In this document: piece by piece, positions 1-22,825 of the stretch
Layout of the letters: each line of letters opens with the position of its first letter
Numbering within the stretch: the stretch's first letter is position 1
Assembly: GCA_963969365.1 (NCBI GenBank)
Contig: OZ017755.1
Coordinates: 434,001-498,000, forward strand
Direction of reading: 5' to 3'
Length of the DNA stretch: 64,000 bases
Source of the DNA: Asterochloris sp. CNOR1
Taxonomy: Eukaryota; Chlorophyta; Trebouxiophyceae; Trebouxiales; Trebouxiaceae
The notes under the pieces: model-generated
Database searches by the model: none
What the model was told of the DNA's origin: nothing
The model's input: only the letters and a program-made list of their open reading frames with translations
Made by a program: the position numbers and the translations under genes

Positions 1-11127
<11,127 letters not shown>

Positions 11128-11750
11128 TGCCCCCAGCTCAGTAGCCCACCAACTCATTTCATTGCTAGCCAGCAGCTTTAATCATTGAGTGCGCTTTGGT
11201 CCCATTATCAATACTCACAACATTGTTTAACATCAAGGCTATACAAATTTTAAAGGCCTTGAGGGTGTCTCCTAGCCGTGCAGTCGACTCGGTCAAGTGA
11301 TGACTACCATCAAGTCCAGCATAAGTGGATGCTGAGGCAACACCTTTCATGGTCAGCAAATAATTCAGACAATGCCAACAATGCAGATGGCTGACTGGTG
11401 TGTGTGACGGGTGTGGTGTTGGCACCACTGTCAAAAGCAATGATAGGACATGTTATATGGGGTATATGCTGTATAGGTAAAGGCAGCTTGCAAATCTCAC
11501 ACAGGGTGAGAGCGAGTGCTCATCGCCCTTCATTTGCAACTGCTTCAAAAATTCACATCATGACAGCCAGGGTGAGCCGAGGGTAACGGCTTGCTGGGAA
11601 TGACTGAACGGGCCAGGTTGTGCAGTTTGCAAGGGTGTTGGTCTGGAATCAATCAATCAATGCCAGGGCCCATGTGTGGCTCCCTCCTGCAGCACAAGGG
11701 CTGTCCTGTTCAGCACACTCTGCTGGACAGTCTTCCAAGACTGAAGAATA
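11128..11750. other. convergent intergenic region, BEACH and sulfate transporter 3' ends
   Basis: About 620 bases separate two convergent stop codons. The stretch is more A+T-rich than its surroundings and must hold both 3' untranslated regions. I see no conserved reading frame, RNA gene or clear poly(A) signal in it. Confidence 0.6.
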
Positions 11751-14700
11751 TCAGGCGGACGCTTCACTCCAGGCGTAGCTGCTGCACCGCCTTTTAGCAG
11801 CCAATCTTGGCAGGCAGCCATTGATGGGCAGGCAGCCAGGTGGGGCAGGCCTCTGCTCCTGCTGCTGCAGCACCACCCAGCAAGATCTCACTAGCACCCA
11901 CCTCTTGATCTCGCTTTCGGTCTGGGCAAGGTTGGCACCCTGCACATCGTCGGCAGCGTCGCTGAAGCTGGCGGGGGGGCTGGCCTTGCTCAGGGGCACT
12001 TTGCCCTTCTCAAGGTCAGGCAGCACCAGTGCGTTCCTGCCCCGCTCCATCATCAGCTCTTGGCAGTACTGCACAGCGTCGTGGACGCGCACGGAGATGA
12101 ACTCCTCACCCACCATCTTGGGGATGCCTGCAAGGGGAAGGCATGGGTAGTAGTGAGCATCAGGGCAGTGGGTGGCAGTGGTGCAGGAAGAGGCAGAGCA
12201 GACGTCACAAGCAGCCTTCAGCGCAACAGCTGCTGCTGCAGCCTAGCCTCTGATGACAGTACATGGACAACTCAGGCTCAGGCCATGCGCGTGGCAGAGG
12301 CAGCCGCGCAGGAGCAGGACGCGCCTGTGCCTGCCTCACCCAGCCCCTATACAGGCTGAAGAGGTGGCCAGGCCGACAGCGGAGCTCAGCATCACAGACA
12401 GGCAGCCCAGCGGGGGCTGCAGCAGGCCTCACCTGAGCGCTCGAGCAGGCGGACCACCAGGCGGGAGGGATTGGCAAACACAGGCTGCACGCCGCGCTTC
12501 TGGTGCTGGGTGATCCAGTCCTGGAGGAAGTGGACGGCTGAGGCATCGATGTCTGTCACAGGGGACAGGTCCATGATGATGAACTCCAGGCGCTTGCCAC
12601 GAGCCTCCAGAGCCTTCTCCAGGCGCAGCTCATACTTCCTGGAGGCAGGCACATAGCGGGCGAGTCAGTGGCCTGAGAGAGGTTTGTTTGGGTGGCAGCT
12701 CAAGTGCAGCCACAGCAGCAAAGGGAGGAAGCAGCAGGCAGGTACACCACCAGCTACAATTCATGTTGAGTGAGCACGCACCCGAGCTGGGCCTGTGGGG
12801 CAGACAGCTGTCCAGGTGTACGAGAGCAGCCTGACAGAAAGTGCAGGCAGCGCTCCAGGAGGCACTCACAGGAGGGCATCGCGCAGAGGAGTGACGTTGG
12901 CAAAGTAGATGGGAGCATCCACACGCACGATGAGGATGCCCTCCAGCTGCTTGGCCTCAGGGTACTGCTTCACATTCCTGCAAGGGCAGGGTTTAGGGTG
13001 CGGTGAGCAGCTGGTTCCTGGGGCAGCTTCTCGCAAAGGACGCAACAGACCTTTGAGAGCAGAGGGCCGCAGTCGCACTCAGGACAGCCCTGTCAGACAG
13101 TCAGCACCCATCAGCACTGAGGCAACGCAGGGCACCAAGGCACAGCAGCAGCACTCAGCAGAGAGCACAGCTCATGCAGCAACTGCCTGGCCCACCTGTA
13201 GACGGTGGTCTGGGGGAGTCGGCCGAGCACAGCCATGTGTGGGAAGCCAGTCTTGTACAGGACGAGCAGGATGGAGGTGCCGATGGCAATGGCCAGCCCA
13301 ATCTCCACACCAGCAAACATGACGCCCAGCCAGGCAGCGTTGAAGACAATCCAGTCCAGCTTGTTGACCTGCAGGTGCAGCCCGGGGGCAGTGTCAGCAC
13401 AAGGGCATTGGACGTAATGCCACTCAGGACAGGTGCAGCCCTGCAGGTGCTGGGCCGACTTGGTGACGGCTGGACACGCTTCCCGTCCTGGAACCTGCTT
13501 GACACATGGGGCCCGACATGCCTCAACACTGCAGATACAAGCGGGGAGGCCTGACACGATTGCTTATGCTGAGGGTCTGACTGGTCGACTGGTCAGGCCC
13601 TGACAATACATGAGATGCCCACCTTCCACAGGAAGATCCACTCGCTGTAGTTGAACAGGCCGATGATGGCGGACACGATGATGGCACCCTGGGCATTCTG
13701 GGGCATGTTCTTGAATACTGGCGTCAGGCACAGGAGGGTGATGCCCACCAGGATGGCCTGCAAGGGTGCATCAAGTGGGCAGCCAGGCTGTGAGGCAAGG
13801 CTTGGCCGGGAGGCAGACCGGGTGGACCCTTGGTCAACCCCTTGGGAACCACCAGAAGAGGACAACACTTCTTTTGACAAGTCAGCAACATGGTCACGAC
13901 CAGATGCCTGTCAGCAACATCCAGCCTGCCCCATCCTGTGGCCCCGGACTGCAGCAGCAGCAGGCATGTCTGTGCAAGCAAGCTGGTGTGAGGGGACTCT
14001 TGACCACAGGCTGGGCAGGTGGCTTGATTGGGCAGGCAGTAGTGGTGCGCACCTGAATGTAGGCAGCCAGCTGGGTCTTGGCGCCGCACTGGTCCATGAC
14101 AGCAGACCGGGAGAAGGAGCCAGTGGTTGTGTAGGTGTTGAACATGGCGCCAGCCAGGTTGGCAATGCCAAGACCGCGGAGCTCTTGCCCAAAGCTGCAG
14201 GTAAGGAAGGAAAGGCCCTCCGGGTAATAGTCATGCAGTGACCCTGAGTGTGCAGACGGACCTGTAGCATCTCTTCGGTACATTGCAGCTAGCAGCACTT
14301 GCCCCTCTCCACCAGCTCCAGACAGTGCAGCCGTCACGGGGGGTGGGGTGGGGCCCTGATTTTGGAGGCATGACTGGGTTCTTTGGCAAGCAAAGGACAG
14401 GCCAGGCACTCACTTGAGCTGGTAGTGGTTCTTTGCAGCCAGAGCCTTGGCGATGGACAGAGACTCCAGGAGGTCGATTAGGCAGATGACGACGGCGTAG
14501 CCAAGCTTCTGTCCAAACTGGGGCATGGGAAACCACCATGTGGCTGTCTCATGGGGCAGGCCCTTAGGGATCTTTCCGACCTGTAGGGAGCAGGGCATGT
14601 GGTGTGAGTGCTCAAGCTGCTGTGCGGCGCGGCACCTTCGAGACACAAGTCTGCTTGAGTTCAGGACAGGGCTCTGGCCAACTGTGTTGGCGACCAACGC

Positions 14701-17700
14701 TGAGACACAGCTAATTCTGCCTAGCACGCAAAGCCTGCCGGGCTATTGAAACAGTGTAAAGGTATGCAGTGAGACATCTGGCATAGCATGCACACCAATC
14801 CCAGGCTCAGGCCAACAATGCTTACATCATGGGTTGTATGGGACAGCCACTGCTGCTGTGCTTGTCCCCACCAGCAGCTGGTTGGAGCCAACACCGGTTG
14901 GTGCAGCATAAAAAGGTGCAGATTATGCAAATCACGCCAGGCTGAATACCCACCACGCGGATGTGGTGGAAGCAGAGGGGGTCCTTGTTGGTGGCAGATT
15001 TGGTGGTGTTGCACTCCAGGTGGAAGATGTTGACGATGGCAATGCCCAGGACAGCGACGAACAGGGGGCCAATGGCACGCAGGAAAAAGAGCTTCCTGCA
15101 GGGGCACAAGGGGAGAGCTCTAGATGTTGTGACTCTGCAGGCCCAGTGTCTGCAACAGTGGATGGGCAGTGAGTCATCACAATTAGCCCTCAATGTGGGT
15201 TGTTGACAATGTGGCTCACCATGAAAGGACTGTGAAAAGCGAGGAGGCCCCTTAGCTGACGATGCAGTAACTCATGAGATGACACAGCGGGGTGCTTGAC
15301 TGATGCATGAGTTCTGCAACGCGTCAGGCCTCAGCATGCTTGCTCAGTGCCCACAGATCAGCTGTGTGTGTGGTTCCTATAGAAAACTCAACTGCTGAAG
15401 AGCAGAGGTCTATCCCACGGTCTAGCCCAGTATCTTCATGTTCTTGGCAGACAAAGGATCCACCTGTGCTACCCTTCAGCAAAACACCAGCCTGCCCAGC
15501 AGACACACAAGCAGGAAGACTCACTTGACACGCTTGCCCAGCGTCTTGAACAGAAGAAGGATGACCAGGAAGGTGCCACCCATGATGAATTCGCGCCACT
15601 TGAAGGTGGCTATCCAGTTGTGGTTGAAAATGGTGCCCAGTTGCAGCTGAATGCCATCCTGGCGCGGGAAGTTGACAGTGATGGTCTTCTTGTTTTGGAC
15701 GTAGCTGTAGGTGTTGTAGCCGAAGAAGAACTTAGTCTGCAGGAGCAAAAGGACTGGCTGCAGTCCTTGCGATGGTGGTGCAGCAGCAGCTGACGCACAT
15801 GTGGGGTTTGCAGAAGCACGAGGCGTGCCAGGCAGTGCTGGCAAAAGCAGGGAGCTGGGGTGCCATTATTGAAGAGTGCAGCAGCTCAGGCCTGTTTTCA
15901 GCCTTGGCCCACTGATGCAAGCCATGGCACAGCAGACTCTGGGCCTGACGCCATGCTGCACTCTGCTGCCGCCTGTACCCAGTGGAAGGGCCCACCTGCT
16001 GCAGGCCAATGATGACAGAGGCGCCAGTCATGAACCCCGCGATGACAGACTGGGATAGGAAGTTGGTGACCCAACCCAGCTGGAGGAAGCCCACAGCGGT
16101 GTACAGGAGGCCAGCCAGAAACGCGACCTGCACAGCAGCAGCATGAGCACACCTCAGCAGCCTGACTCAGACGAAAGGGGAGGGCTGAGGCCTGTCAGAC
16201 TACACAAGCATGGCCATGGTGCTTGCCAGCACTGCCCCTGCATTAGCTGCACAGGGGCACGGACACATTCCCAGCTGTCTAGTTCACACTTGGCTCACCG
16301 CCCAACACTCCAATGACGGCACCATGCAGCTTGTCAAAGGGGCCCCACCTGTACGGCTGCATGGTTGTAGATGTCTTGGTCTTTAGCACTGGTTGGGTTG
16401 TTGGGGTCAGCCTGGATGGCCACCTCCTTGCCCACCACATTTTTTAGCCCAGTGCCCAGCAGCAGGGACGTCACAGCAACTGGTCCGACAGCCTGCATTA
16501 GGGATGGGGCCTCTCTGATGCCTGCTCAGCTTGCCTGTGAACAGGAGACCTGCACAGCTGAGTGCCTGTCTGCCAACTCTTAGAGGCAGCAACGCAAGGT
16601 ACAATGCTGAAGCTGGCACCCAACAAGCTCTCAAAGGCTCCGTTGCGCGTCAGCCAAAAGCAATATCCAGCAGCACACAGGGCAGGGCATGACAAGGGGA
16701 AGCAGAATGAAACGGTGCGCTCAAGCTGGCAAGCAACGGGCTGCCAACAGACTCTGCTGCGTGCCAGCCATCAGGCATTTGCAGGGGCATAGAGCATGGC
16801 AAGGCATGACAACAACAATGAGCAATGAAGGACGATCTTCAAAGCTAGCAAGCAACAGGCTGTCAACACACTCAGCAGAACCCGAAGTTCCAGCAAGCCG
16901 CAGGGCATGGCAAAGGGTGGCTGCTCACCAGGTGACGGGAGCTGCCCAGAGTGGCATAGATGATGACAGGCACGAAGGCGCCGTACAGACCATACTGGTT
17001 GGGCAGGCCGGCCAGCTTGGCATAGGACATGCCCTGGGGGATGACCAGGGCGGCCACAGAGATCCCGGCTGCCAGGTCGTTCTGCAGGCACACATTGTTA
17101 CCCCTGTGAGGCTGAGGCCTTGGGGAAGGGTGTGTGCTTGACCTACACACACAGCCAGCCTCCAAGGTGAAAGCCAGCAGAGCTGTGACACAGGCACAGG
17201 TGCAGCTGCACGGTGAACATGCCCTCTGCATGCATGCATTGGATGCAAGTGCAAAAATCACTGAGCACGTGCTAAGAACAATATAGACACAATCGACAGC
17301 AGGCTCACCAGAATCCACCTGCGCTGGTACTGCCTCATCCAAGTGGTGCAGGGCAAGAAGATGGCCAGCCAGTCCAGCCATGTGTAGCTGTGTACGGCCT
17401 CCGTGGTCCTGCAATCAAGACAAGGGTGATTCCAGGTGTTTGTGGCCTGCAATTGGTGCAAAGAGTATCAGAGAAACTACTGTGATGTGCAACATGAGTT
17501 CTGCACCTGTTGCAGAGATGCAGGCTGACCAGCAGCCGTCTGGCATGCCTCATGTGTGGTGGCAACAGTGCAGGTTGGCAGTGACCTGTTTCAACAAAGT
17601 GCCTTTGGCTGGTGCTTACTTGCGCCTTCTGTTCGCGATCCACTCCTTGGTGTCACCAATCAGGGGGTCCTTGAGGAGACCCTTGATGCCGTGCTCATCA

Positions 17701-18221
17701 CCGTAGTCAGGGAAGGTGACGCGGTAGCGCTTGCCACCTGCAGGAGAGCAGGCGACCAAAGCTGGGTTTGCTCCAAGTTCAAGACTTCCAAGCATCTGCC
17801 GCTGCCTGCTCGTTCCTCATGTAGCAGGCCACTCTGCAGAAGGGGGGTGTTGGAGGTGCACCCCCAGATATCATGACTCAAAAAGCTGTGTGCGCATGGC
17901 GGCAGGTGCTCAGCATGAGACACCCATGTGCCCAAGTCAGTCTCGCTCCTGGCCCACACAGCCGGAGGTCTGGGCAGGCATTGCTTCCTCCTCACAAACA
18001 CCTGTCCCAGACGGAGACAGCTATGTAATGTTCAAAAGGCCACATCCCCAGTCCAGCCCCTTTTGCCAAATGCCGCATACATGCATGCCCTGCCTACATG
18101 CAGCATGAGACCCATATGGGTGTTGGCTAGTCTTCTCACCAGCTTCTTTCCCCTGAGCCGTCAGGCTGCTGAGCTCGATGTCAGAGTCTGGGCTGCGCAC
18201 AGGAAGCTCATCAGCCCCCAT
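11751..18221 (-). CDS. SulP-family sulfate transporter with STAS domain (SULTR-type)
   Basis: This is a membrane anion transporter of the SLC26/SulP family, most like plant proton-sulfate symporters. About 15 exons can be read on the minus strand. The start ATG at 18221 follows a strong gccgcc context, and the protein opens [17 protein letters not shown]. Membrane exons include [12 protein letters not shown] (about 17390), the family signature [18 protein letters not shown] (about 17040), [19 protein letters not shown] (about 16130), [18 protein letters not shown] (about 14480), [20 protein letters not shown] (about 14170) and [17 protein letters not shown] (about 13690). The C-terminal STAS domain spans about 12980-11990, with [17 protein letters not shown] and [17 protein letters not shown] 5'-leader intron may end at 18234, just before the start. 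A plasma-membrane uptake role is inferred from the family; plastid or tonoplast placement cannot be excluded. Confidence 0.95.
16684..16882. repeat. degenerate tandem units in a sulfate transporter intron
   Basis: Two diverged units (about 16684-16765 and 16796-16882) share the order GGCATGACAA, then a run ending GCAAGCAACGGGCTG or GCAAGCAACAGGCTG, then CAACA-ACTC. They lie wholly inside one intron and do not appear to include an exon edge. Confidence 0.6.
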
Positions 18222-18640
18222 GGCGGCTGTGCCTGCATTGCAAAAGGCGTCAGTCAACCACTTTGAGCAACCAATAAGTACTGGTCCAGCAAGGCATGCT
18301 TCAGTTAATCCCCTCCCGTCGACAGAAAGGAGCAAGCCGGCAATGCAGCCGGTGGTTGCATGCCATGCGCAAGGCTCAGATCAGGCACTTGGCCAGGGGG
18401 CGCTTACCTCGCGGTCGCTCCGAAAGTGGTAATGCCCACTGCTGGCTGATGGAGAACTGTGACCAGGCTTGTCCGGTGATTCACACAAAAGTTTTGAGCA
18501 CCTCTTTGCAAATCTGCGCCGCCCCGTGCCAAATTAGTGGAGACCTTCCACAGCGCGAAGCACGGGTGGGCGCATGCCTAGGTCCTGGGGGTTGCCCTAA
18601 TGAAAGCGGTGGCCACAGCTTCGGCACCAGACTTGGCATT
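18222..18640. promoter_or_regulatory. upstream region of the sulfate transporter, cut by the mobile element
   Basis: About 420 bases lie between the transporter start codon and the left 8-bp direct repeat. No conserved reading frame is seen. If the inserted element is removed, this stretch joins the 47 bases before the DPM1 start codon, so it was probably a shared divergent promoter. Individual transcription-factor sites were not resolved. Confidence 0.55.
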
Positions 18641-18648
18641 TAGTCCAA
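18641..18648 (+). repeat. left target-site duplication, TAGTCCAA
   Basis: The 8 bases TAGTCCAA occur directly outside the left inverted arm and again, in the same orientation, directly outside the right arm at 24482-24489. This is the arrangement expected of a target-site duplication. Confidence 0.8.
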
Positions 18649-18654
18649 GTACGG

Positions 18655-20308
18655 GGGAGGTAGGAGCCGACCTGGGTTCCCGTATCCTCGCGAGTTTCCA
18701 GCCGCCCACCTGGGGTTAAACCTGAGAATTTTGCTGAAGCCGGGCACCTCCCCCATTTGGTGTCCTGTGGGACTTCCTCAGATATCGTTGCAAATCGTTG
18801 TAAGTGACCTGCTGGCTCCTCTCTCACTGCAGGTCCCTTCAATGCCCCAGTTTTGTTCACTTCCAAGGCTACAGAAGGCTCAAGGAAACATCTGTCATGC
18901 ATTGTGCACAGGGCCTAAGCAATGCAAAATGTGCCAGCAAGTATCTGTTGTGCAAAGGGCTAAGTACAGATATTGCAATGGGGTGGGGTCGTTTCTCCTG
19001 GTCATCTGTCTGCTTCAGGACTTGCTGCTGTGGAGGAGTGGGACGCTGCAAGATGGCAGTATCCAGTCAGTTGGTGCAGTGAAGCATCAGCAATGCAAGC
19101 TCACCTGCTTGGCCTGGAAGTGCGCAGTCAATATCCTTTCAAAGACCTGGCGGGTGACGATTCAGGCTCCTTGCCATCCCTCTCCAACTCAGCCCTGGCA
19201 ATGACAGAGATTGGCACCGTAGCAAACAGGCTGGTCACATCAAGCTTCTTGGCCTTCCACTCTGCAATGAGCTCATGGTAGACCTCCATCTTGTACTCTT
19301 CCTGCAGCAGATATGGGTGTGTCAGCAGCAGGTATTTGGATGTGTGGGCGTCAGACAACAGCAGCCAACTCACCCAGCAGTCATTGCAGTGGGAGGCTCT
19401 TTCAGTCTCAGTTTACCAGCCACTATCTCATTGTCCAAGCTCATCTTAGCAGCACACTGCCTGCAGAACTGGGCTGGGCCTCCCTCATGGCAACAATTGA
19501 AGTCTTTGACACAGGGTACCCAGGTCTGGGAGCCAGGGCCCTCCTGATCAAAAATCCACTTCTTGCTGCACTTGCAGCACTGCAGCCAACAGTGATACAT
19601 GAATGAGCTGCAGCAGCGCTGGAGGCCTGCAGCAGGCTGCAAACAGAAACACACCTCAAGCTTCCACATCTCCCCAACATGGCCCCTTCCTGTCAGCAGA
19701 GGCAGGAGGAGCATCAGGCTCCTCCACAATCTCCGCTCCTGCCCCATCACTGTCACCCCCAGATCCCTCAGCATTGGCATCAGCCTCACCTATGGCAGTG
19801 GCAGCCCTGCTCCTCTGTAGGATTCAGCAGATGGCCTCAAGTAAGCTTGCAGAAAACAGCCATGGACCATAGCCACAGACCTTACACACCTTTTGGGCTT
19901 CACATGCTCGGATTCACTGCCAGTGTCTCTGCCTCTCCTGCCCCTCCTTGCCTGTGGGTGCAACCGCCGCTCCTTCCAGCTGAAGCAGCACACACCGCGC
20001 CACCGCCGCTGAGCTCTACAAGAGAAGGTGCAGACCCTGACCTGGTGCTGCATGTTATGTGCCTGCACAGCAAGCACCTGACGCTTGTGTAGAAGCTTTC
20101 ATGTCACCGCACACTATGCTTCCGCTGCAAATGCCTGGGAGCCCAAAGTTCTGGCGGCATGCAGCATGTCCTGTACTGCAGGCAGCGGTGCTTCCGCAGG
20201 AGCTGATCAGTAGCCAGGCCAGCAGCACCAAACAGGCGCTGTCGTGCAGTCAGGTCTCCTGCACTGTTCCTCACACGTGAGTGGAGGTCTGCCGCCTAGG
20301 GGCTGCCA
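18655..20308 (+). repeat. left arm of the 1.65 kb inverted repeat
   Basis: This arm is the reverse complement of 22826-24477. Visible differences include a C/T near 18852, a T/C near 18931, one base near 19553, one near 20146 and one near 20243, plus small changes at both ends. Similarity fades after about 20308, where one arm continues into core sequence. The minus strand of this arm carries the zinc-finger-like and C-terminal exons of the element's gene. Confidence 0.93.
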
Positions 20309-22363
20309 GCAGTTTTACTCAGTTAGACCATCAGTGGCCAGGGCACCTCATATCACGAAGATGCAGCCCTTGCAGAGCAACACCAGCCAGCAAGATGCAG
20401 ATCAGTCATCTGATGAACTAATAACCCTATAGTCCTTAGGAATTAACACCTTCAGGGATAGACGCAACAGTTTGAACACTGCAGGAGCGAGACACCAAGC
20501 TCTAAGTATACTGATGTACTTCAGCTTCCTCTGGCATGGCTGCACCAGCAAAGGTCAACAACTTCAGATTCTTGCCACATAGTGGCCTGAGGCCACTGTC
20601 CCCATCCATCATCAAGCAGAGGTTGTTATTTGGAAGTCCTTGGGCTTCAACAATGGTAGGCATCCGCCATCTTCCACGATGAGGCCTCCACCTGCATCCA
20701 GGGTTGTACATCATCTGCAGATGCCAACATCTCAGGTGCAAGCCTTGAAGCATGGGTGCTTCACTACAATTCTGGACTGTTGTCATCCATGTGGGCATCA
20801 CTGCCACGCGAGGAAGTTGGGGCATTGACCTCTGTGCTCGAGTGAGGGTCCATTTGGTCAGACGGCCGCCCATCTGCTGCTTGATCTGGATGAGTGTCTC
20901 ATAAATGGTAGCGTTGCGGCTGCGCTCAGCTTCCGCCAGAGCTGCCAGCCGGGCCTGCAGGCGGCTCTGCTCTCCCAGGTGATTAGCGACCGCCCGCAGG
21001 GCCTCTTCGATGCCACTTTCTGAGCTGCCAGCTGATGTTGACACCCCTGCACATGCATAACAGCTTACGCATGCTCCAAGCTGCTGAGTAGGTTGCAGAG
21101 GGGGACGGAGTTGGCTGGCCAGTGCAAGCAGCAGTGCGTATACCTGGGAGTGCAGGACAATGCAGTAATATCTGGGGATGGATGACAGCAGCCACAGCGA
21201 CACCTATGTGCCAAATACATCAAGCAGAAGTGGTGCAGCACCCCAGCAGGCAAAGACCTGTTTGCACACCTGCAGGGACGGCGACCCCTGCGCCACCAGC
21301 ACCATTGATTTTTCCTGCAGGGCAAGACATGAAAGCGGTGAGTTGCAGGCCAGCAGCAAGGCTGCCGCTGCAGGCTGCCTGTGGGCCCACAGACCAGCTC
21401 GCATTCTCCCTCCGACCAGGGCATGGCTCCACCCTGAAAGCCTTGTACCTCAACAGCAGCAACGGCGTCATGCTGGCAACATCAACTGTTGCAGCGTTGT
21501 GGAGTCGCTGAGCACTGACCCATCCTCAACACTCTGCAGGATTCACAGATGCAGCGCTGCCTTTTGGGTGATGCAGGGTCGAGCTGTGCAGTCCAGTCAC
21601 ATCCCCAAGCAGTGCAGGACTGGTGCGGTCATGCAAGAGGCCTTGTCATGCGACCACTGCGCTTCACAGGCTGACCAGCACTGGTTGGTGCAAGTCGGGG
21701 ACTGGACAAGTCAATCGAATGTTGCTAGCCGGCTGCATGTTGCTGGCTCTGATCTGAAAGGGCTGTGATGGATACCACAGAGAGGCAGCTGAGTCGTTCC
21801 CACCTGGAGACTGAGCAGGCCTCCCCGCGGGCACCTGGTCTGGGGCTACCCCTGCAAACAAGCAGCACCACCTCAGCCAGGTCGCTGATGTCATGGTGTA
21901 CTGGGGCGGAGGCTGATGACTACCTGCAGAGCACTGCCTTCCAGAGCCAGATATGGTTGACAAAGCGTAGACCGCTGCCCAGACAGACTCACTTCAGCCA
22001 TCAGGTCAGCCTTTGCCAACAGCAACCTCAGGGTACTACCGCTCGCCCTTGATGGGACTGCGCCTTGCGCAGCATGGAAGTCCAAGACATCTTCCTCTCA
22101 AGCATCACACGCTTACCTGCTGCATGTAGCAGAGCACCTACTTCCATCATGGTCAGGGGAGGCTCCAACTCTGCCGCGCTCGCCGCTGCCTCGAGCCTCT
22201 CTGGCGTCAGCCATGGCACCCCTACCACCATTGCATTGCGGTCAGCATAGCCGTACTGCTGCATCACCCTCCAGAGCCGCTGCCTGTTGTCAGGTGGCAA
22301 GCCAGTGCTGGCAATCAACTCCTGGATGGTGACCATGACTGGCCTGCAGCACGAGCACGACAC
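18869..22363 (-). CDS. predicted gene of the mobile element, function unknown
   Basis: Minus-strand exons appear to run from the core into the left arm. The first recognisable block is TIQELIASTGLPPDN through LTMMEVGALLHAAGKR (22350-22110). A helical, charged block follows at about 21055-20870, from GIEEALRAVANHLGEQ to IYETLIQIKQQMGG, likely coiled coil. In the arm, about 19600-19440 encodes WLQCCKCSKKW and TWVPCVKDFNC, resembling a CW-type zinc finger (paired Cys and spaced Trp). Next comes YKMEVYHELIAEWKAKK through VIARAELERDG (about 19300-19170), then QQQVLKQTDDQEKRPHP (about 19040). After RDGKEPES the frame appears to break by one base before RQVFERILTAHFQAKQ, in both arms. It may be a decayed transposase or accessory gene, or a captured host fragment. 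I do not recognise the family. Confidence 0.4.
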
Positions 22364-22603
22364 CCACTATCCCCACCAGATCAATCAGTGTTTCATCTGC
22401 CCAAGCATCTTGGGACACAGACAGCCCCATGGCCGGCGCCAGTCAAGCGCACTCATGTGGTGCTTGCACACGCTGTCACACACTGCACATTGCGAAGGAC
22501 ACACATGTCAGAAGCATGACGCAGGAGACTGGAAACACAGGGCCTCCAGGCATTCAGGGCCTGCGGGGATGCCACCTTGTGCTGCAGCATACCAGTGCAA
22601 TCA

Positions 22604-22674
22604 AACCGGCCAGTGCTGTCAGACTGATCAGTGCAGTAAGATAGATCAGTGCTGCCACACTGATCCAGCTGTGG
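22604..22674 (+). repeat. short tandem array in the element core
   Basis: About four units of 17-21 bases are built on the core CTGATCAGTGC or AGATCAGTGC (with variants such as CTGATCCAGC). Units differ by several bases. The array lies just inside the right arm of the element. Confidence 0.7.
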
Positions 22675-22825
22675 AGCATGCATCAGTGCCCATACTTTGC
22701 AAGATGGGCATGCAATGTCGAGCTTGTCCAGTCAGTGTACTGCTGAATCAAGACGCTTCATGATGCCTCACAGGAGTGCCCTAAAAAGTTGCTGAGGCCC
22801 TCAGCTTCTAGAATGGCTGTGACAA

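Noticed and set aside
20511-21203. Continuous 233-codon minus-strand frame in the element core taken as one protein
   Set aside because: Only the part near 21055-20800 looks protein-like; the ends contain probable intron and have no conserved composition.
22604-22674. Short tandem units as a CRISPR array
   Set aside because: Units are adjacent without unique spacers, imperfect, and lie in a eukaryotic mobile element.
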